Positions 25,250-34,974 of a stretch of DNA of 64,000 nucleotides are shown piece after piece; within the stretch, counting starts at the first letter, position 1; every line of letters begins with the position of its first letter. The position numbers and the translations under genes were made by a program. This stretch comes from Marinirhabdus sp963793275 (GTDB lineage Bacteria > Bacteroidota > Bacteroidia > Flavobacteriales > Flavobacteriaceae): positions 496,001 through 560,000 of the forward strand of contig CAWBZL010000003.1 of the NCBI GenBank assembly GCA_963793275.1. The letters run 5' to 3'. The notes under the pieces were generated by a model. That model ran no database searches. It was given only the letters and a program-made list of their open reading frames with translations, and was not told the origin of the DNA.

Positions 25250-26509
25250 ATGAGAGATTTATTCGATAAAATATTTAAGGACAAAGGGCCATTAGGTAAG
25301 TGGGCAGAGCAAGCAGAGGGATATTTTGTGTTCCCAAAACTGGAAGGCCCCATTAGCAACCGAATGAAATTTAACGGGAAAGAAGTAATTACCTGGAGCG
25401 TTAATGACTATCTGGGGCTTGCCAATCACCCCGAAGTTCGTAAAATTGATGCCGAAGCAGGTGCCAAATATGGTTCTGCATACCCAATGGGTGCAAGGAT
25501 GATGAGTGGTCATACCGATTTGCACGAGCAACTTCAAAATGAATTGGCTGCCTTCGTGAATAAAGAAGCTGCTTATTTATTGAATTTTGGATATCAGGGA
25601 ATGGTTTCTACCATAGATGCCTTAGTTTCTAAAGACGACGTTATTGTGTACGATGTAGATGCACACGCGTGTATTATAGACGGTGTTCGCTTGCACTTAG
25701 GACAGCGTTTTACGTACAAGCACAACGATATGGAAAGTATCGAAAAGAACCTGAAACGTGCGACCAAAATGGCAGAGAAAACAGGAGGAGGAATTCTTCT
25801 GATTTCTGAAGGTGTCTTTGGAATGCGCGGCGAGCAAGGGAGATTGAAAGAAATAGTAGCCCTTAAGAAAAAATATAACTTCCGTTTATTTGTAGACGAC
25901 GCTCATGGTTTTGGAACACTTGGTAAAACAGGTGCCGGTGCAGGTGAGGAGCAAGGTGTACAGGACGATATCGATGTGTATTTTGCAACTTTTGCCAAGT
26001 CTATGGCAAGTACAGGAGCATTTATTGCAGGTGATGAGGAAATAATGAATTACCTTAAATACAACTTGCGTTCGCAAATGTTCGCAAAGTCACTACAGAT
26101 GCAATTGGTAGAAGGTGCATTAAAGCGCCTGGATATGCTACGCACGATGCCCGAGTTAAAAGAGAAGCTTTGGGAAAACGTAAATGCACTTCAAGGCGGA
26201 TTAAAAAAACGAGGCTTCGATATTGGAACTACGCAAAGTTGTGTAACGCCGGTATATCTAAAAGGTAGTATTCCAGAAGCTATGGCGTTGGTAAAAGACT
26301 TACGGGAAAATCACGGTGTTTTTTGTAGTATTGTAGTATATCCGGTTATTCCGAAGGGATTAATATTATTACGTATGATTCCAACTGCAACGCATACCAT
26401 GCAGGATATTGAAGAAACCTTAGAAGCTTTCGATTCAATTAGAGAACGATTGGAAAACGGAACTTATAAGCGTTTGTCTGCTTCTGTTGCCGCCGCAATG
26501 GGAGAGTAA
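25250..26509 (+). CDS. Alpha-oxoamine synthase family acyltransferase (SPT / cysteate acyltransferase type)
   Basis: 419 aa from the ATG at 25250 (a TTG codon precedes it). Fold-type I PLP enzyme of the KBL/SPT/AONS family, which condenses an amino acid with an acyl thioester with loss of CO2. Visible: SVNDYLGLANHP (~45), YGSAYPMGARMMSGH (~75-90), VDDAHGFGTLG (~220), and the PLP lysine in TFAKSMAST (Lys250). In this phylum such enzymes make the sphingoid base of sphingolipids (from serine) or capnine of sulfonolipids (from cysteate); the latter is needed for efficient gliding in Flavobacterium. The cysteine-synthase-like neighbour favours the second. KBL is less likely, because no threonine dehydrogenase gene is adjacent. 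Confidence 0.85.
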   Translation: MRDLFDKIFKDKGPLGKWAEQAEGYFVFPKLEGPISNRMKFNGKEVITWSVNDYLGLANHPEVRKIDAEAGAKYGSAYPMGARMMSGHTDLHEQLQNELAAFVNKEAAYLLNFGYQGMVSTIDALVSKDDVIVYDVDAHACIIDGVRLHLGQRFTYKHNDMESIEKNLKRATKMAEKTGGGILLISEGVFGMRGEQGRLKEIVALKKKYNFRLFVDDAHGFGTLGKTGAGAGEEQGVQDDIDVYFATFAKSMASTGAFIAGDEEIMNYLKYNLRSQMFAKSLQMQLVEGALKRLDMLRTMPELKEKLWENVNALQGGLKKRGFDIGTTQSCVTPVYLKGSIPEAMALVKDLRENHGVFCSIVVYPVIPKGLILLRMIPTATHTMQDIEETLEAFDSIRERLENGTYKRLSASVAAAMGE

Positions 26510-26554
26510 TTATCGTACGACTTACATATGACGATGTAAGAATGATGAATTTAT

Positions 26555-26586
26555 AAAAAAGCCTGCTCCAACGAGCAGGCTTTTTT
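26555..26586. terminator. Strong bidirectional terminator
   Basis: AAAAAAGCCTGCTC pairs with GAGCAGGCTTTTTT around CAAC, between the convergent oxoamine synthase and amidase genes. A second small inverted repeat, CTTACAT/ATGTAAG, lies at 26521-26540. Confidence 0.9.
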
Positions 26587-26605
26587 AATTCAGACGAATG
26601 AGATT

Positions 26606-27223
26606 TTAGTTATTGCGTATGGCCGTTAACAATGCTTTTGCTATTGCTACTTGTTGTGTTTCATCTTGTAGTATTTTACTATCGTCTGGATTTGAGAGAA
26701 AGCCAATCTCAATGGCGACTGCTGGCGACACACTATTCTTTAAAACATAAAAATTAGCTGCCTTGGGCGATGAGGTTTCAAAGATCCCTTCAGCTTCTAT
26801 GGCCGAAATTACCTTGTATGCTAAATTTTCAGAAGTAATTGCCTAGTTTCCTTCAGTTGCATAAAATACATCCATACCGCTAACACTATGATCATCATTA
26901 TGATTGATATGTAATGAAAGTACCATATCAGGTTTTAAGTTATTTATAAACTGAACCCTCTCTTTCAAAGATATAAAAGAATCGTCTTTTCTGGTAAAAT
27001 GTAGCTGGATGTTAGCATTAGTGTTCAAAACTGCCATTTTAGAGGCTATTTGCTGTACCAGTTCTTTTTCAGAGAGGTCGGCCTCAGTAGTTCCGGTATC
27101 TTTCCCGCCGTGAGAAACATCAATAACTGCAATAATTGGTTTTTCTGAATTTTCCTGAAAGGTAGTAAAGGCTAACGAAGCAATTACACATAGAACTAAA
27201 AGCGATTTATGAACAATTTTCAT
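26606..27223 (-). pseudogene. N-acetylmuramoyl-L-alanine amidase, interrupted by an in-frame TAG
   Basis: The reading frame from 27223 begins with a signal peptide and an Amidase_3 domain: DVSHGGKD supplies the first zinc His, a Glu follows in SEKELV, and SLHINH supplies the second His. At 26845-26843 a TAG stops the frame after YATEGN. The same frame then continues without any shift for 79 more codons (AITSENLAYKVISAIEAEG...) to TAA at 26606, including AVAIEIGFLSNPDD, which holds the family's catalytic Glu. The truncated 126-aa product would lack that Glu and should be inactive. Intact, it would be a 205-aa periplasmic amidase cutting peptidoglycan side chains. One base change (for example CAG or AAG to TAG) explains everything. 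Confidence 0.88.
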
Positions 27224-27323
27224 ATAATATTTGGTTTATGATTAGTACTTTTAAAACTAACAGCGGGGTAAAATTATTGCCCGTAACCGTGACTTGTTAT
27301 TTGAAAAAAAACTTATTTCTAAC

Positions 27324-28025
27324 TTACTTTTCCTTTACATAATCACCAAAAACCCATCCTGTAGTCCCATTCTCACGGCGTACCTGTGCCCAGTTTAAAG
27401 AATCGCTGGCACGTTTTATAATTTCCACGCGTTCACCTTCTTCAGGAAAAAAGGTAACTATTTTTCCCTTTAAATCTGGTTCAGCACGCATTCTTACATC
27501 GTTTCCTGTAATAATAGCATTGCCAAAAATGCGAGTAGTTTGTTCGTTGTTTTGGATGGTATCTACAACGGTAATGTCTGGTTGTTCAGGTTTTGAATCT
27601 GTAGCAGCGATAGGCCAGAAGACTACCATCAAAATAATTATTCCAAGAACCAGTAAAATTCCAGCAACATACTTTTTCTTTTTCGAAACCTTTGGCTTTT
27701 TAGCTAGAGCTGCATTAATTGCTTCTTCTTTTTGTATTCTTGCTTCAAATTCTTTGCGTTTGCGATCTCGTTCGGCTCTTTCGGCGGCCAATCTCTTTTG
27801 CTCTGCCTGGTATTCTGCTTCAGCAATACGGTCCAGTTCCAGTTGGCGTTGTAGTTCCAGCCAATCTCTTTCAGTATAATAGACATCACTTTCTGCTTGG
27901 TAATACCCTGTAAATACTTCACCCTGAAGGGCGGTAATTTCAATGATCCGACCTTCAGCATCCTTAAAAAACGGATTTTCATCACTTTTTTGGGCTTCAA
28001 TAATTCGGCGTAAGATATCAGACAT
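27324..28025 (-). CDS. Membrane-anchored coiled-coil protein with C-terminal SH3 domain
   Basis: 233 aa. An N-terminal cytoplasmic region (1-60, no named domain) is followed by a long charged coiled coil (~62-105; many K/R/E), one transmembrane helix (~120-140) and a bacterial SH3 domain (~168-230: GNDVRMRAEPDLKGKIVTFFPEEG...GWVFGDYV). The SH3 domain would lie in the periplasm and may bind cell-wall peptides. Its position next to the amidase gene, in the same direction, fits a cell-wall context. No enzymatic function is visible. Confidence 0.75.
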   Translation of the reverse strand: MSDILRRIIEAQKSDENPFFKDAEGRIIEITALQGEVFTGYYQAESDVYYTERDWLELQRQLELDRIAEAEYQAEQKRLAAERAERDRKRKEFEARIQKEEAINAALAKKPKVSKKKKYVAGILLVLGIIILMVVFWPIAATDSKPEQPDITVVDTIQNNEQTTRIFGNAIITGNDVRMRAEPDLKGKIVTFFPEEGERVEIIKRASDSLNWAQVRRENGTTGWVFGDYVKEK

Positions 28026-28191
28026 GGCTAGGCTATTAGTTGGTATAAAAGTACGAGGAAGTGCCCGGTTTGATGTTATTGCTTAACATTATTTTAAGCT
28101 CAAAAAATTTCAGCTAAAAAGTTTACAGAGTTTTGAAAAACATAGTATATTTGCAACCGCATTCAAGGAAATACCTTGATGAGGCACTCCA

Positions 28192-28276
28192 GGAGAAATG
28201 GCAGAGTGGTCGAATGCGGCAGTCTTGAAAACTGTTGAGGGTTACACCTCCGGGGGTTCGAATCCCTCTTTCTCCG
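28192..28276 (+). tRNA. tRNA-Ser (anticodon UGA)
   Basis: 85 nt. The acceptor stem GGAGAAA/TTTCTCC pairs fully; the anticodon loop CTTGAAA gives TGA; there is a long variable arm (class II) and the T loop GGTTCGAATCC is canonical. G is the discriminator base and CCA is not encoded. A small inverted repeat, CAAGG/CCTTG (28164-28178), lies just upstream. Confidence 0.97.
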
Positions 28277-28284
28277 CTTAGAGC

Positions 28285-28318
28285 AAAGCTCGATTTTCGT
28301 TTGAAAATCGGGCTTTTT
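28285..28318 (+). terminator. Terminator of tRNA-Ser
   Basis: AAAGCTCGATTTTC pairs with GAAAATCGGGCTTT (one G-U pair) around a 4-nt loop and is followed by T residues, directly after the tRNA. Confidence 0.85.
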
Positions 28319-28319
28319 C

Positions 28320-28896
28320 TTTTTGCAGATGTCACGAGCTCGCTCGTGTAAGGCTGAAAAAAGAAAAAGTCCGCATATCGCCCAAGCGATATGGTGCTTT
28401 ATTGTAAGGTGTGGAGAGAAAGGGATATTCAATCCTTTTCTCAGCAAAAGCCTCGATAACGTAATTATGAAGGGGTTTTGTTTTTGTAGTTGGCAATATC
28501 GTTGACAATACTCTATTTTTTTTCTATGACTATTCAATCTTAACTTTATCAATTTTATAAATTCTGTTTTCTCTTAGACAACTATTTTTTAAATATGTAA
28601 ATACTCTGGATCGAAGAAAGTGTAAGTTCAACTTTTGGGTTTTAGTTTGATGGTTCGTTCTGTTAGAAGTTTTTTTAAATTAAATTATAAAAGGTATTCT
28701 ATCTTCTTTTACCCAATACTATTTAATAACACTCTGGATGATATTGGGTTATATTAGTTCTCCTAACTATATAGGTATTACTTAGTTCAAAATATTCTCC
28801 GCGATCTATCTCTATACTTAAATTAAGTATGTTAAACTTTTAATAATCGGCCGTGCTACATTAGCTACTTTCATTAGTTTTTAAAAAAAATAAATT
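28320..28896. other. Intergenic region, ~580 nt, no gene seen
   Basis: Contains a perfect inverted repeat CACGAGC-TC-GCTCGTG (28333-28348), an 8-bp inverted repeat ACCCAATA/TATTGGGT (28711-28718 and 28742-28749) and, near 28870, TACTTTCA, which resembles the -7 box of the gene at 28897. Otherwise AT-rich and without credible ORFs. Confidence 0.6.
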
Positions 28897-30756
28897 ATGA
28901 AAAAGATCACATTAGGAGTACTCTTATCAATCTGCTTTACATTAAGCAGTTTTTCTCAACCTCTTTCGGGAGATTACACCGTGGGTCCTGGAGCCGATTA
29001 TGAAACAGTCACAACAGCTCTACAGGACCTTCAAGCTGAGGGAGTGGGAAATGGGGGAGCCATATTTACGATAGCTCCTGGAACGTATAATGACAGCGTT
29101 ATTTTTGAAAATATTTCCGGAATAACCGAAGACAACCCGCTAACATTTACTGCAGAACCTGGAACCGTAACTTTTTAAGGAACAGGAACTTCCGGCACAG
29201 ATGCTTTTTTTAGAGTAAATAGTTTAAGCTGGATAACCTTTAACGGACTCGACTTTGTAGATGTAACACAAAATACAGGCGAAGAGATAGAATATGGATA
29301 CTATTTTGTTGGAAGTGAAACGTTAGGGTGTGCAAATAACACCATTACCAATGGTTCTGTTTTTTTAGGAGCGAATGGTGCAAGACCCATGACAAATACG
29401 CGAGGGATACGATTTGTTTCCAATGCAGAAAGCCCTGAAGCATCAAACAGCAATAATCTAATTGACGCCATGAGTATAGACAACTCATCCTGGGGAATAC
29501 AATTTAGTGCTTCAGCAAGCCTGTTTGGGGTTTTGGAAGAAGTTGATACTAATAATCAAATTACAAACTGTGTTTTTGGTGCTAACGCAAGTTTAGGTCA
29601 TGATCTTAGCTCTGGAGCATTGGGGATAAATGGTCTGGGACAGAAAGACTTTTTAATTTCAGGAAACACCATAGCGTCTATTCAAAACTTAAACGCAGAA
29701 CCCATCCTTCCCGCAAGTACTAGCGGAATTAGCTTAGATTCTTGCTCTGGGGAAGTAAGTGGAAATTTTATTAATAGTATTGAGTATGAAACTACTTTAG
29801 GAAGTGTTTTTGGTATTAGAACGAGTACACTCGAGGGTGAAACTACATTGATCAAGAATAATAAAATATCTGGTTTAAGACGGAGTAATTTTGTAGCTTC
29901 AACTACAGATCCAAGTGCCAATTTAATGGGTATCTGGATATTTAGTCAGAATGAAAATAATGGATTAGCGAAGGTATACAACAACTCTATTGTACTCACT
30001 AGCGATGAAGCTTTAAGCTATACTTCAGTTGGAGTATTGCTTAGAGGAGGTTCTACCGGCGCGTTCGAAGGTGAAGTGTTCAATAATATTATTGTGAATA
30101 CTATTTCTACCACATCATTAGACTATAAAGCGTATGCACTAGTGGATGGTAATACAGAAAGAGGTTTTTTACTATCGGACTATAATTTGCTTTTTGCAAA
30201 CGGAACAAATGGTTTTTTAGGCGGAATAGGAAGAGAACTTGGAGGTACTGAACAATTTACAAACGATCTTGAGGAGTTTATAGACTTATCTCAAACCAAT
30301 GAGAACAGTAGTAATTTTCTTCCGGAAGTTACCGATTTAGCGGGAGGAGATCTAAGTATTCCAACAGATATTCAAAACCCAGAGTCGTATCTTGTACCTA
30401 CCTTAAATGAAGTGCCTTTAGATATTCTAGGGACTACAAGGTTCACTCCTGAAACTTTTGTGGGTGCTTACGAAGGATCAGAAATTTTGTCAATTACTTC
30501 ATCTACTAATGCTAACGTGGTTATTTTTCCGAATCCCGCTTCTGGTAGTTTGAAAGTTCAACTTGAAGCTCCTTTAAACCCTAATGCTAGGGTAAATATT
30601 ATTAACACTTTAGGACAAACAGTTTTAACAGTAGATAAAGCAAACACGAATAATACCGCCATGGACATTGATGTTAGTGCATTATCTCCGGGAGTTTATA
30701 TTCTAAATTTAGATAATGGAGGAACACAGTTTTCTGAAAAAATAATTATTCAATAA
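28897..30756 (+). pseudogene. T9SS-exported beta-helix-like surface protein, interrupted by an in-frame TAA
   Basis: One frame runs from ATG 28897 to 30756 (619 aa) except for a TAA at 29176-29178 (after AEPGTVTF). Before it: a signal peptide (to ~Gln21) and the start of a pectate-lyase-like repeat region (GPGADYETVTTALQDL, IAPGTYNDSV). After it: more parallel-beta-helix-like repeats (NNTITNGSVFLGANG, SGNTIASIQN, VYNNSIVLTSDE) and a T9SS type A sorting domain (FPNPASGSLKV, ILGQ-like TLGQTV, SPGVYILNL). If intact it would be a cell-surface or released polysaccharide-binding or lyase-like protein. A single C-to-T change (CAA to TAA) would explain the break. Confidence 0.82.
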
Positions 30757-31588
30757 TTAGAATTTGTAGTAAAGATCTTTATCACCTATAACTTCAATTG
30801 TTTAGGGACTGTCCTGATGAAATATTGGTAGATTCTAATTCATTTTAGAAAGATTGACGTAGAGGGTTATAATTGCTATTCAACAAAAGGTTCCTACGAA
30901 TTGTTAAAATAGCAATAGATCTTTTAAGCAAAAAGACCGGTACCAACAATTATTGAATCTATGTTGGCCCATTTATAAAGAGCTTTGTAGGTGTTGAATT
31001 TCTTTCATTGTGTAATTACTAACACCATTGGAATGAGGGCTATAATTTGTCCAAATTCAACACCTATATTAAAGCTTATGATCTTCGCCAGAAACTGCTC
31101 ATTTAGTACCAAATAATTGCGTGAGTAATTATGCCTGGTCTACAAACCAGCCAAAAAAATAGGCACCACGAATAGTAGGTTGGCTGATTTACTATTTATT
31201 TTCTTAAAAGCCCTTAAATTTTCAAATCTTTGAATGAAACACCGGCTGCGATTACCGCAGGGGTGCACCTGTATTAATTCCACGATATATCGCCCGAAAT
31301 ATCTCTTTCTACACAATTAGTTTACCTGAATGGGCTCATTACTTTAAGAATAATTGATAAAGAAATATCTGATTTGTTTTTAAAAACTACCAAAGGAAGA
31401 AGTGTGTACTTTTAAGATATTATAAAACCCGATACTATTCGTTTTAAAATTCTTAAGGCAGCGAAATGGGCTCTAATGGTATGGTATGGAGGTTTGAGGG
31501 AATGAATGAAATTGGTCTCTTGCGCTCCGCAAACTAAAGCATTATTAAAAGTACAATCGTTTTTTATTCTGGATGTAGCGTTTCTAAA
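30757..31588. other. Gene-free region, ~830 nt, probably decayed DNA
   Basis: No intact ORF. Between about 31224 and 31504 (+ strand) one frame reads protein-like with only two stops: a TPAAITAGVHLY-like stretch that faintly recalls the TPA..AGI motif near the end of DDE transposases/integrases, then a DISPEISLSTQLVYL-type segment and FKILKAAKWALM. This is suggestive only. A 14-bp inverted repeat lies at 30988-31066. Confidence 0.4.
30988..31066. repeat. 14-bp perfect inverted repeat
   Basis: TAGGTGTTGAATTT (30988-31001) is the exact reverse complement of AAATTCAACACCTA (31053-31066), with a 51-nt spacer. No gene starts or ends here, so it could be a leftover mobile-element end or an RNA hairpin. 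Confidence 0.7.
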
Positions 31589-33268
31589 TTACCCTAAAAA
31601 CTCCTCATCATAAAATGTAGTAGCGTCCTTGATCAACAAATCCAGAGCGGTCATTTCTTTTTGTTGTCTTTCCAAATCCCAGTGCAGGGTGTCTATAAAA
31701 GCATTTAAAATTGAGTTTTTATAGGTAATCACACTTTCTATATTAAAATAGAGCCGGCCGGTGCGTCTTACAAAGAAGTCTGCCAGCGAATTAATTTTTT
31801 CGTGGTGTAAGCAATACCAGAACTCTGCCAGTAGCAAGGTTTCTTCTGAAATTTCACCAAATTGTTCTTTTGCTCTGTCCAGAATAACATCGGCTCGTTT
31901 TCCATAGGTAGTTACCAAATACCAACCGTAGTGAGGAATTTGCACACCAACATCTGTGAGTCTGCTGTTTATTTTATTTAGAAATACAGCAACTTCGCTA
32001 CTATTCTCTAAAGAAGGTTGAATAAGTTTAATACTTCTGGTGGTAGAGCGAGGATATTTTGAACGTTCTTTTTTCTTTAACGTGCTTATTACTTTTTCAT
32101 TTACACGCTGTGCCATTTTTCTATATCCGGTTAATTTGCCACCAGCGATCGATATTAAGCCACTTTTAGAGACAAATATTTCATCTTTTCGGGATAATTC
32201 TGAAGGAGACTTTTCATCTTCGTGAATGAGTGGCCGTAATCCTGCCCAGCTGGAAGAGACGTCTTTTTCGGTAAGTTTTATACCATTAAACGTTGTGTTA
32301 ACGGCATCTAAAAGGTAGGAAACATCGCTTTTTGTGATAACCACGCGTTCCAAAGACCCGGTGTAGGCCGTATCTGTTGTACCCACGTACGTAATTTCCC
32401 CTCGCGGAATGGCAAAGATCATTCTGCCATCCGGGGTGTCAAAATAGATAGACTGTTTAACGGGTAATTTTTCATACGGAAAAACAAGATGCACCCCTTT
32501 GGTTAAATACAAATGCTTATGATTTAAAGGAGCGTCCTTTTTCCGAAGTATATCTACCCAGGGACCTGCAGCAGAAACTACTCTTTTTGACCTAATACAA
32601 AAGCTTTCACCAGTATTATGATCTGTGCAATTCACTCCTCTTACCTTTCCTTTTTCGCTGTATTCGTAGCTCGTCACCTCAAAATAATTAATGACTTCTG
32701 CTCCGTGGATAGCGGCAGTTTTCAAAAGCTCTATGGTTAAGCGGGCGTCATCGGTTCTGTATTCAGAATAATATCCACCGCCCAGCAATGTGCTTTCTTC
32801 TAATAGGGGTTCTTTTTGTAACGTTTCGGCTTTATCAAGCATTTTCCTTCTGTCGTCGCCCTCAACATTGGCAAGTACATCGTACACTTTCAGACCAATA
32901 CTGGTCATTAATGCTCCATAATTTCCGGTTTTAGTGAGTGGCAATAGCATTTTTTCAGGAATCGCCAGGTGAGGAGCGAGGCTGTGAACAATGGCGCGCT
33001 CGCGTCCGGACTCTTTCACCAGGCCTATTTCCAATTGCTTTAAATAACGAAGTCCTCCGTGAATGAGCTTGGTAGATTTATTACTGGTTCCCGAGGCAAA
33101 ATCGTTTTTTTCAACAAGACACGTTTTCATTCCTCTTGCCGCAGCATCCAAGGCAATTCCGGCTCCCGTTACTCCGCCGCCTATTATAACAAGATCGAAT
33201 TTGGTTTCCTGAATGCGCTTTAACTGTGCAGCACGCTCCAGAATTGAAAATGTGATTGTTTCTTTCAT
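31589..33268 (-). CDS. glpD: Aerobic glycerol-3-phosphate dehydrogenase (FAD)
   Basis: 559 aa. Oxidises glycerol-3-phosphate to dihydroxyacetone phosphate at the inner membrane and passes electrons to quinone. The N-terminal FAD motif DLVIIGGGVTGAGIALDAAARG is complete, then DFASGTSNKSTKLIHGGLRYL (~60-78), the substrate-side R/Y segments, and the C-terminal DAO_C helical domain. It is transcribed after glpK (62-nt gap), giving a glycerol-use pair without a glycerol facilitator gene. It consumes the same G3P that gpsA, at the end of the neighbouring lipid operon, produces. Confidence 0.95.
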   Translation of the reverse strand: MKETITFSILERAAQLKRIQETKFDLVIIGGGVTGAGIALDAAARGMKTCLVEKNDFASGTSNKSTKLIHGGLRYLKQLEIGLVKESGRERAIVHSLAPHLAIPEKMLLPLTKTGNYGALMTSIGLKVYDVLANVEGDDRRKMLDKAETLQKEPLLEESTLLGGGYYSEYRTDDARLTIELLKTAAIHGAEVINYFEVTSYEYSEKGKVRGVNCTDHNTGESFCIRSKRVVSAAGPWVDILRKKDAPLNHKHLYLTKGVHLVFPYEKLPVKQSIYFDTPDGRMIFAIPRGEITYVGTTDTAYTGSLERVVITKSDVSYLLDAVNTTFNGIKLTEKDVSSSWAGLRPLIHEDEKSPSELSRKDEIFVSKSGLISIAGGKLTGYRKMAQRVNEKVISTLKKKERSKYPRSTTRSIKLIQPSLENSSEVAVFLNKINSRLTDVGVQIPHYGWYLVTTYGKRADVILDRAKEQFGEISEETLLLAEFWYCLHHEKINSLADFFVRRTGRLYFNIESVITYKNSILNAFIDTLHWDLERQQKEMTALDLLIKDATTFYDEEFLG

Positions 33269-33330
33269 AATTTTAGCACGCGTTTGTGTTCATTATTGCT
33301 GAAATTTTAGCAAATTATTTTTTTGGAATT

Positions 33331-34812
33331 TTACTTTGTTTGCGTTCTCTTCACTGCCAGTTTCCATCCTGCGTATTTTTTATTTCGCATTTCTATGGTC
33401 ATTGTCGGAGCATACATTTTTTCAGTTTTTCGAATGGTTTGCAGGTCGTTTTCTTTCCAAATGCCTGCTTTTAATCCTGCTAAAAATGCAACACCTAATG
33501 CGGTAACCTCTATCATTTCCGGTTTATCTACGGGAACTTCCAACATATCTGCCTGAAACTGCATCAGATAACCATTCTCACTGGCACCTCCATCTACTTG
33601 TAGTTTTGTGAGTTTCATATTTCCGTCTTCCTCCATAGCTGTAAGCACATCTTTGGTTCGAAATGCTAACCCCTCTACGGTAGCTTTTATAAGTTCATGT
33701 TTACCTGTGTCTAATGTAAGTCCGAAAATGGCACCTTTTGCATCTGCATCCCAGTAAGGAGCTCCAAGGCCAACAAAAGCCGGAACAACGTAGACATCTT
33801 CTAATGGCGGAATGCCTTTACAGATAGCTTCAGTTTCCTGTGCGTTTGTGATCATGTTAAGTCGATCGCGCAGCCACTGTATTGAAGCACCTCCAATAAA
33901 TATACTTCCCTCTAGGGCGTATTGTACTTCTTGACTGGGAAGGCTACAAGCTATAGTGGTGAGTAGTCCGTTTTTTGAAATAATAAATTTGTCACCCGTA
34001 TGCAATAGCATAAAACAGCCGGTGCCATAGGTGTTTTTAGCGATTCCGGAAACCGTTCCGCCTTGTCCAAACAGTGCCGCTTGTTGATCGCCCGCCACTC
34101 CATATATAGGGATTGTAACGGAATCGTGCACAATGTCACCAAAATGTGAAGATGAAGCTTGTACTGTAGGTAAAACCGACTTAGGAATATCAAAAATATC
34201 CAATAATCTACTATCCCAATTTAGTTCTTTGCAATTATATAGGAGTGTTCTGGAAGCATTAGTAACATCGGTCACGTGTTTTTTGCCTTCTGTAAAATTA
34301 TAGATTAACCAGGAATCTATGGTGCCGAACAGTAGTTTTCCTGCGTTGGCTTTTTCTTTGGCGCCCGGCACATTGTTTAGAATCCAATGTAATTTTGTTG
34401 CCGAAAAATACGAATCTATCACCAATCCGGTAGTATTTCGAATGTAATCTTCAAGTCCTTTTTCTTTAAGCGTTTCGCAATAGGACTTTGTTCGGTTATC
34501 CAGCCATACAATGGCATTATATATAGGAGCGCCTGTTTCCCTGTCCCAGACCACTGTAGTTTCCCGCTGATTGGTAATACCAATCGCTGCAATCTCTTTT
34601 GCTGAAATGTTAGCGGTTTGTAGCACCTCTTCAAAAGTTTGTTTTTGGGCTCTATAAATTTCCAATGCATCGTGTTCTACCCAACCAGATTGGGGGTAGT
34701 GCTGGATAAGTTCTCTTTGTGCACTAGCAACAATAGCTCCTTTTTTATTGAAAACTATAGTACGGGTGCTGGTAGTACCCTGGTCGAATGCAATGATGTA
34801 GTTAGGTTTCAT
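33331..34812 (-). CDS. glpK: Glycerol kinase
   Basis: 493 aa from the ATG at 34812; seven upstream codons are open, but the family start MKPNYIIAFDQGTTSTR is here. FGGY kinase: the phosphate-1 loop FDQGTTSTR, the SGWVEHD segment (~45), GITNQRETTVVW (~80-91), a YGTGCFML loop (~260) and GGASENGYLMQFQAD (~400) are all present. Converts glycerol to G3P. It heads the glpK-glpD unit and faces away from the storage-lipid block, with a 12-bp palindrome in its promoter. Confidence 0.96.
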   Translation of the reverse strand: MKPNYIIAFDQGTTSTRTIVFNKKGAIVASAQRELIQHYPQSGWVEHDALEIYRAQKQTFEEVLQTANISAKEIAAIGITNQRETTVVWDRETGAPIYNAIVWLDNRTKSYCETLKEKGLEDYIRNTTGLVIDSYFSATKLHWILNNVPGAKEKANAGKLLFGTIDSWLIYNFTEGKKHVTDVTNASRTLLYNCKELNWDSRLLDIFDIPKSVLPTVQASSSHFGDIVHDSVTIPIYGVAGDQQAALFGQGGTVSGIAKNTYGTGCFMLLHTGDKFIISKNGLLTTIACSLPSQEVQYALEGSIFIGGASIQWLRDRLNMITNAQETEAICKGIPPLEDVYVVPAFVGLGAPYWDADAKGAIFGLTLDTGKHELIKATVEGLAFRTKDVLTAMEEDGNMKLTKLQVDGGASENGYLMQFQADMLEVPVDKPEMIEVTALGVAFLAGLKAGIWKENDLQTIRKTEKMYAPTMTIEMRNKKYAGWKLAVKRTQTK

Positions 34813-34830
34813 AACGATTGCTTTATACGA

Positions 34831-34865
34831 CAAAATTAGGATATTAAATTTGTTATGCGTGCATA
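34831..34865 (-). promoter_or_regulatory. glpK promoter with overlapping palindromic operator
   Basis: On the minus strand TAATTTTG (complement of 34831-34838) matches the -7 element. Fifteen nt upstream of it lies TATGCACGCATA (34854-34865; TATGCGTGCATA on the + strand), occupying the -33 region. Nearly the same palindrome, TATGCATGCATA, is at 39042-39053 before the TetR-led lipid operon. Confidence 0.55.
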
Positions 34866-34974
34866 GTATTTAATTTTATTGATAAGATTTCAACAGTTGG
34901 TTTCATAAATAATTAGAACGTTCTTCTTTACCTTTAGATTTCTGATGTATATTTAAGAACAAATACAATTTATT

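Noticed and set aside
25250..26509. Calling this gene kbl (2-amino-3-ketobutyrate CoA ligase)
   Set aside because: The fold family fits, but the cysteine-synthase-like neighbour, the absence of tdh and the phylum's lipid biology make SPT or cysteate acyltransferase more likely.
28163..28552. Minus-strand ORF covering the tRNA-Ser gene
   Set aside because: It reads antisense through the tRNA and its terminator and has no protein-like features beyond the tRNA shadow.
30780..31570. A complete insertion sequence in the gene-free region
   Set aside because: Only a faint transposase-like stretch and one inverted repeat were found; no paired terminal repeats with target duplication could be identified.
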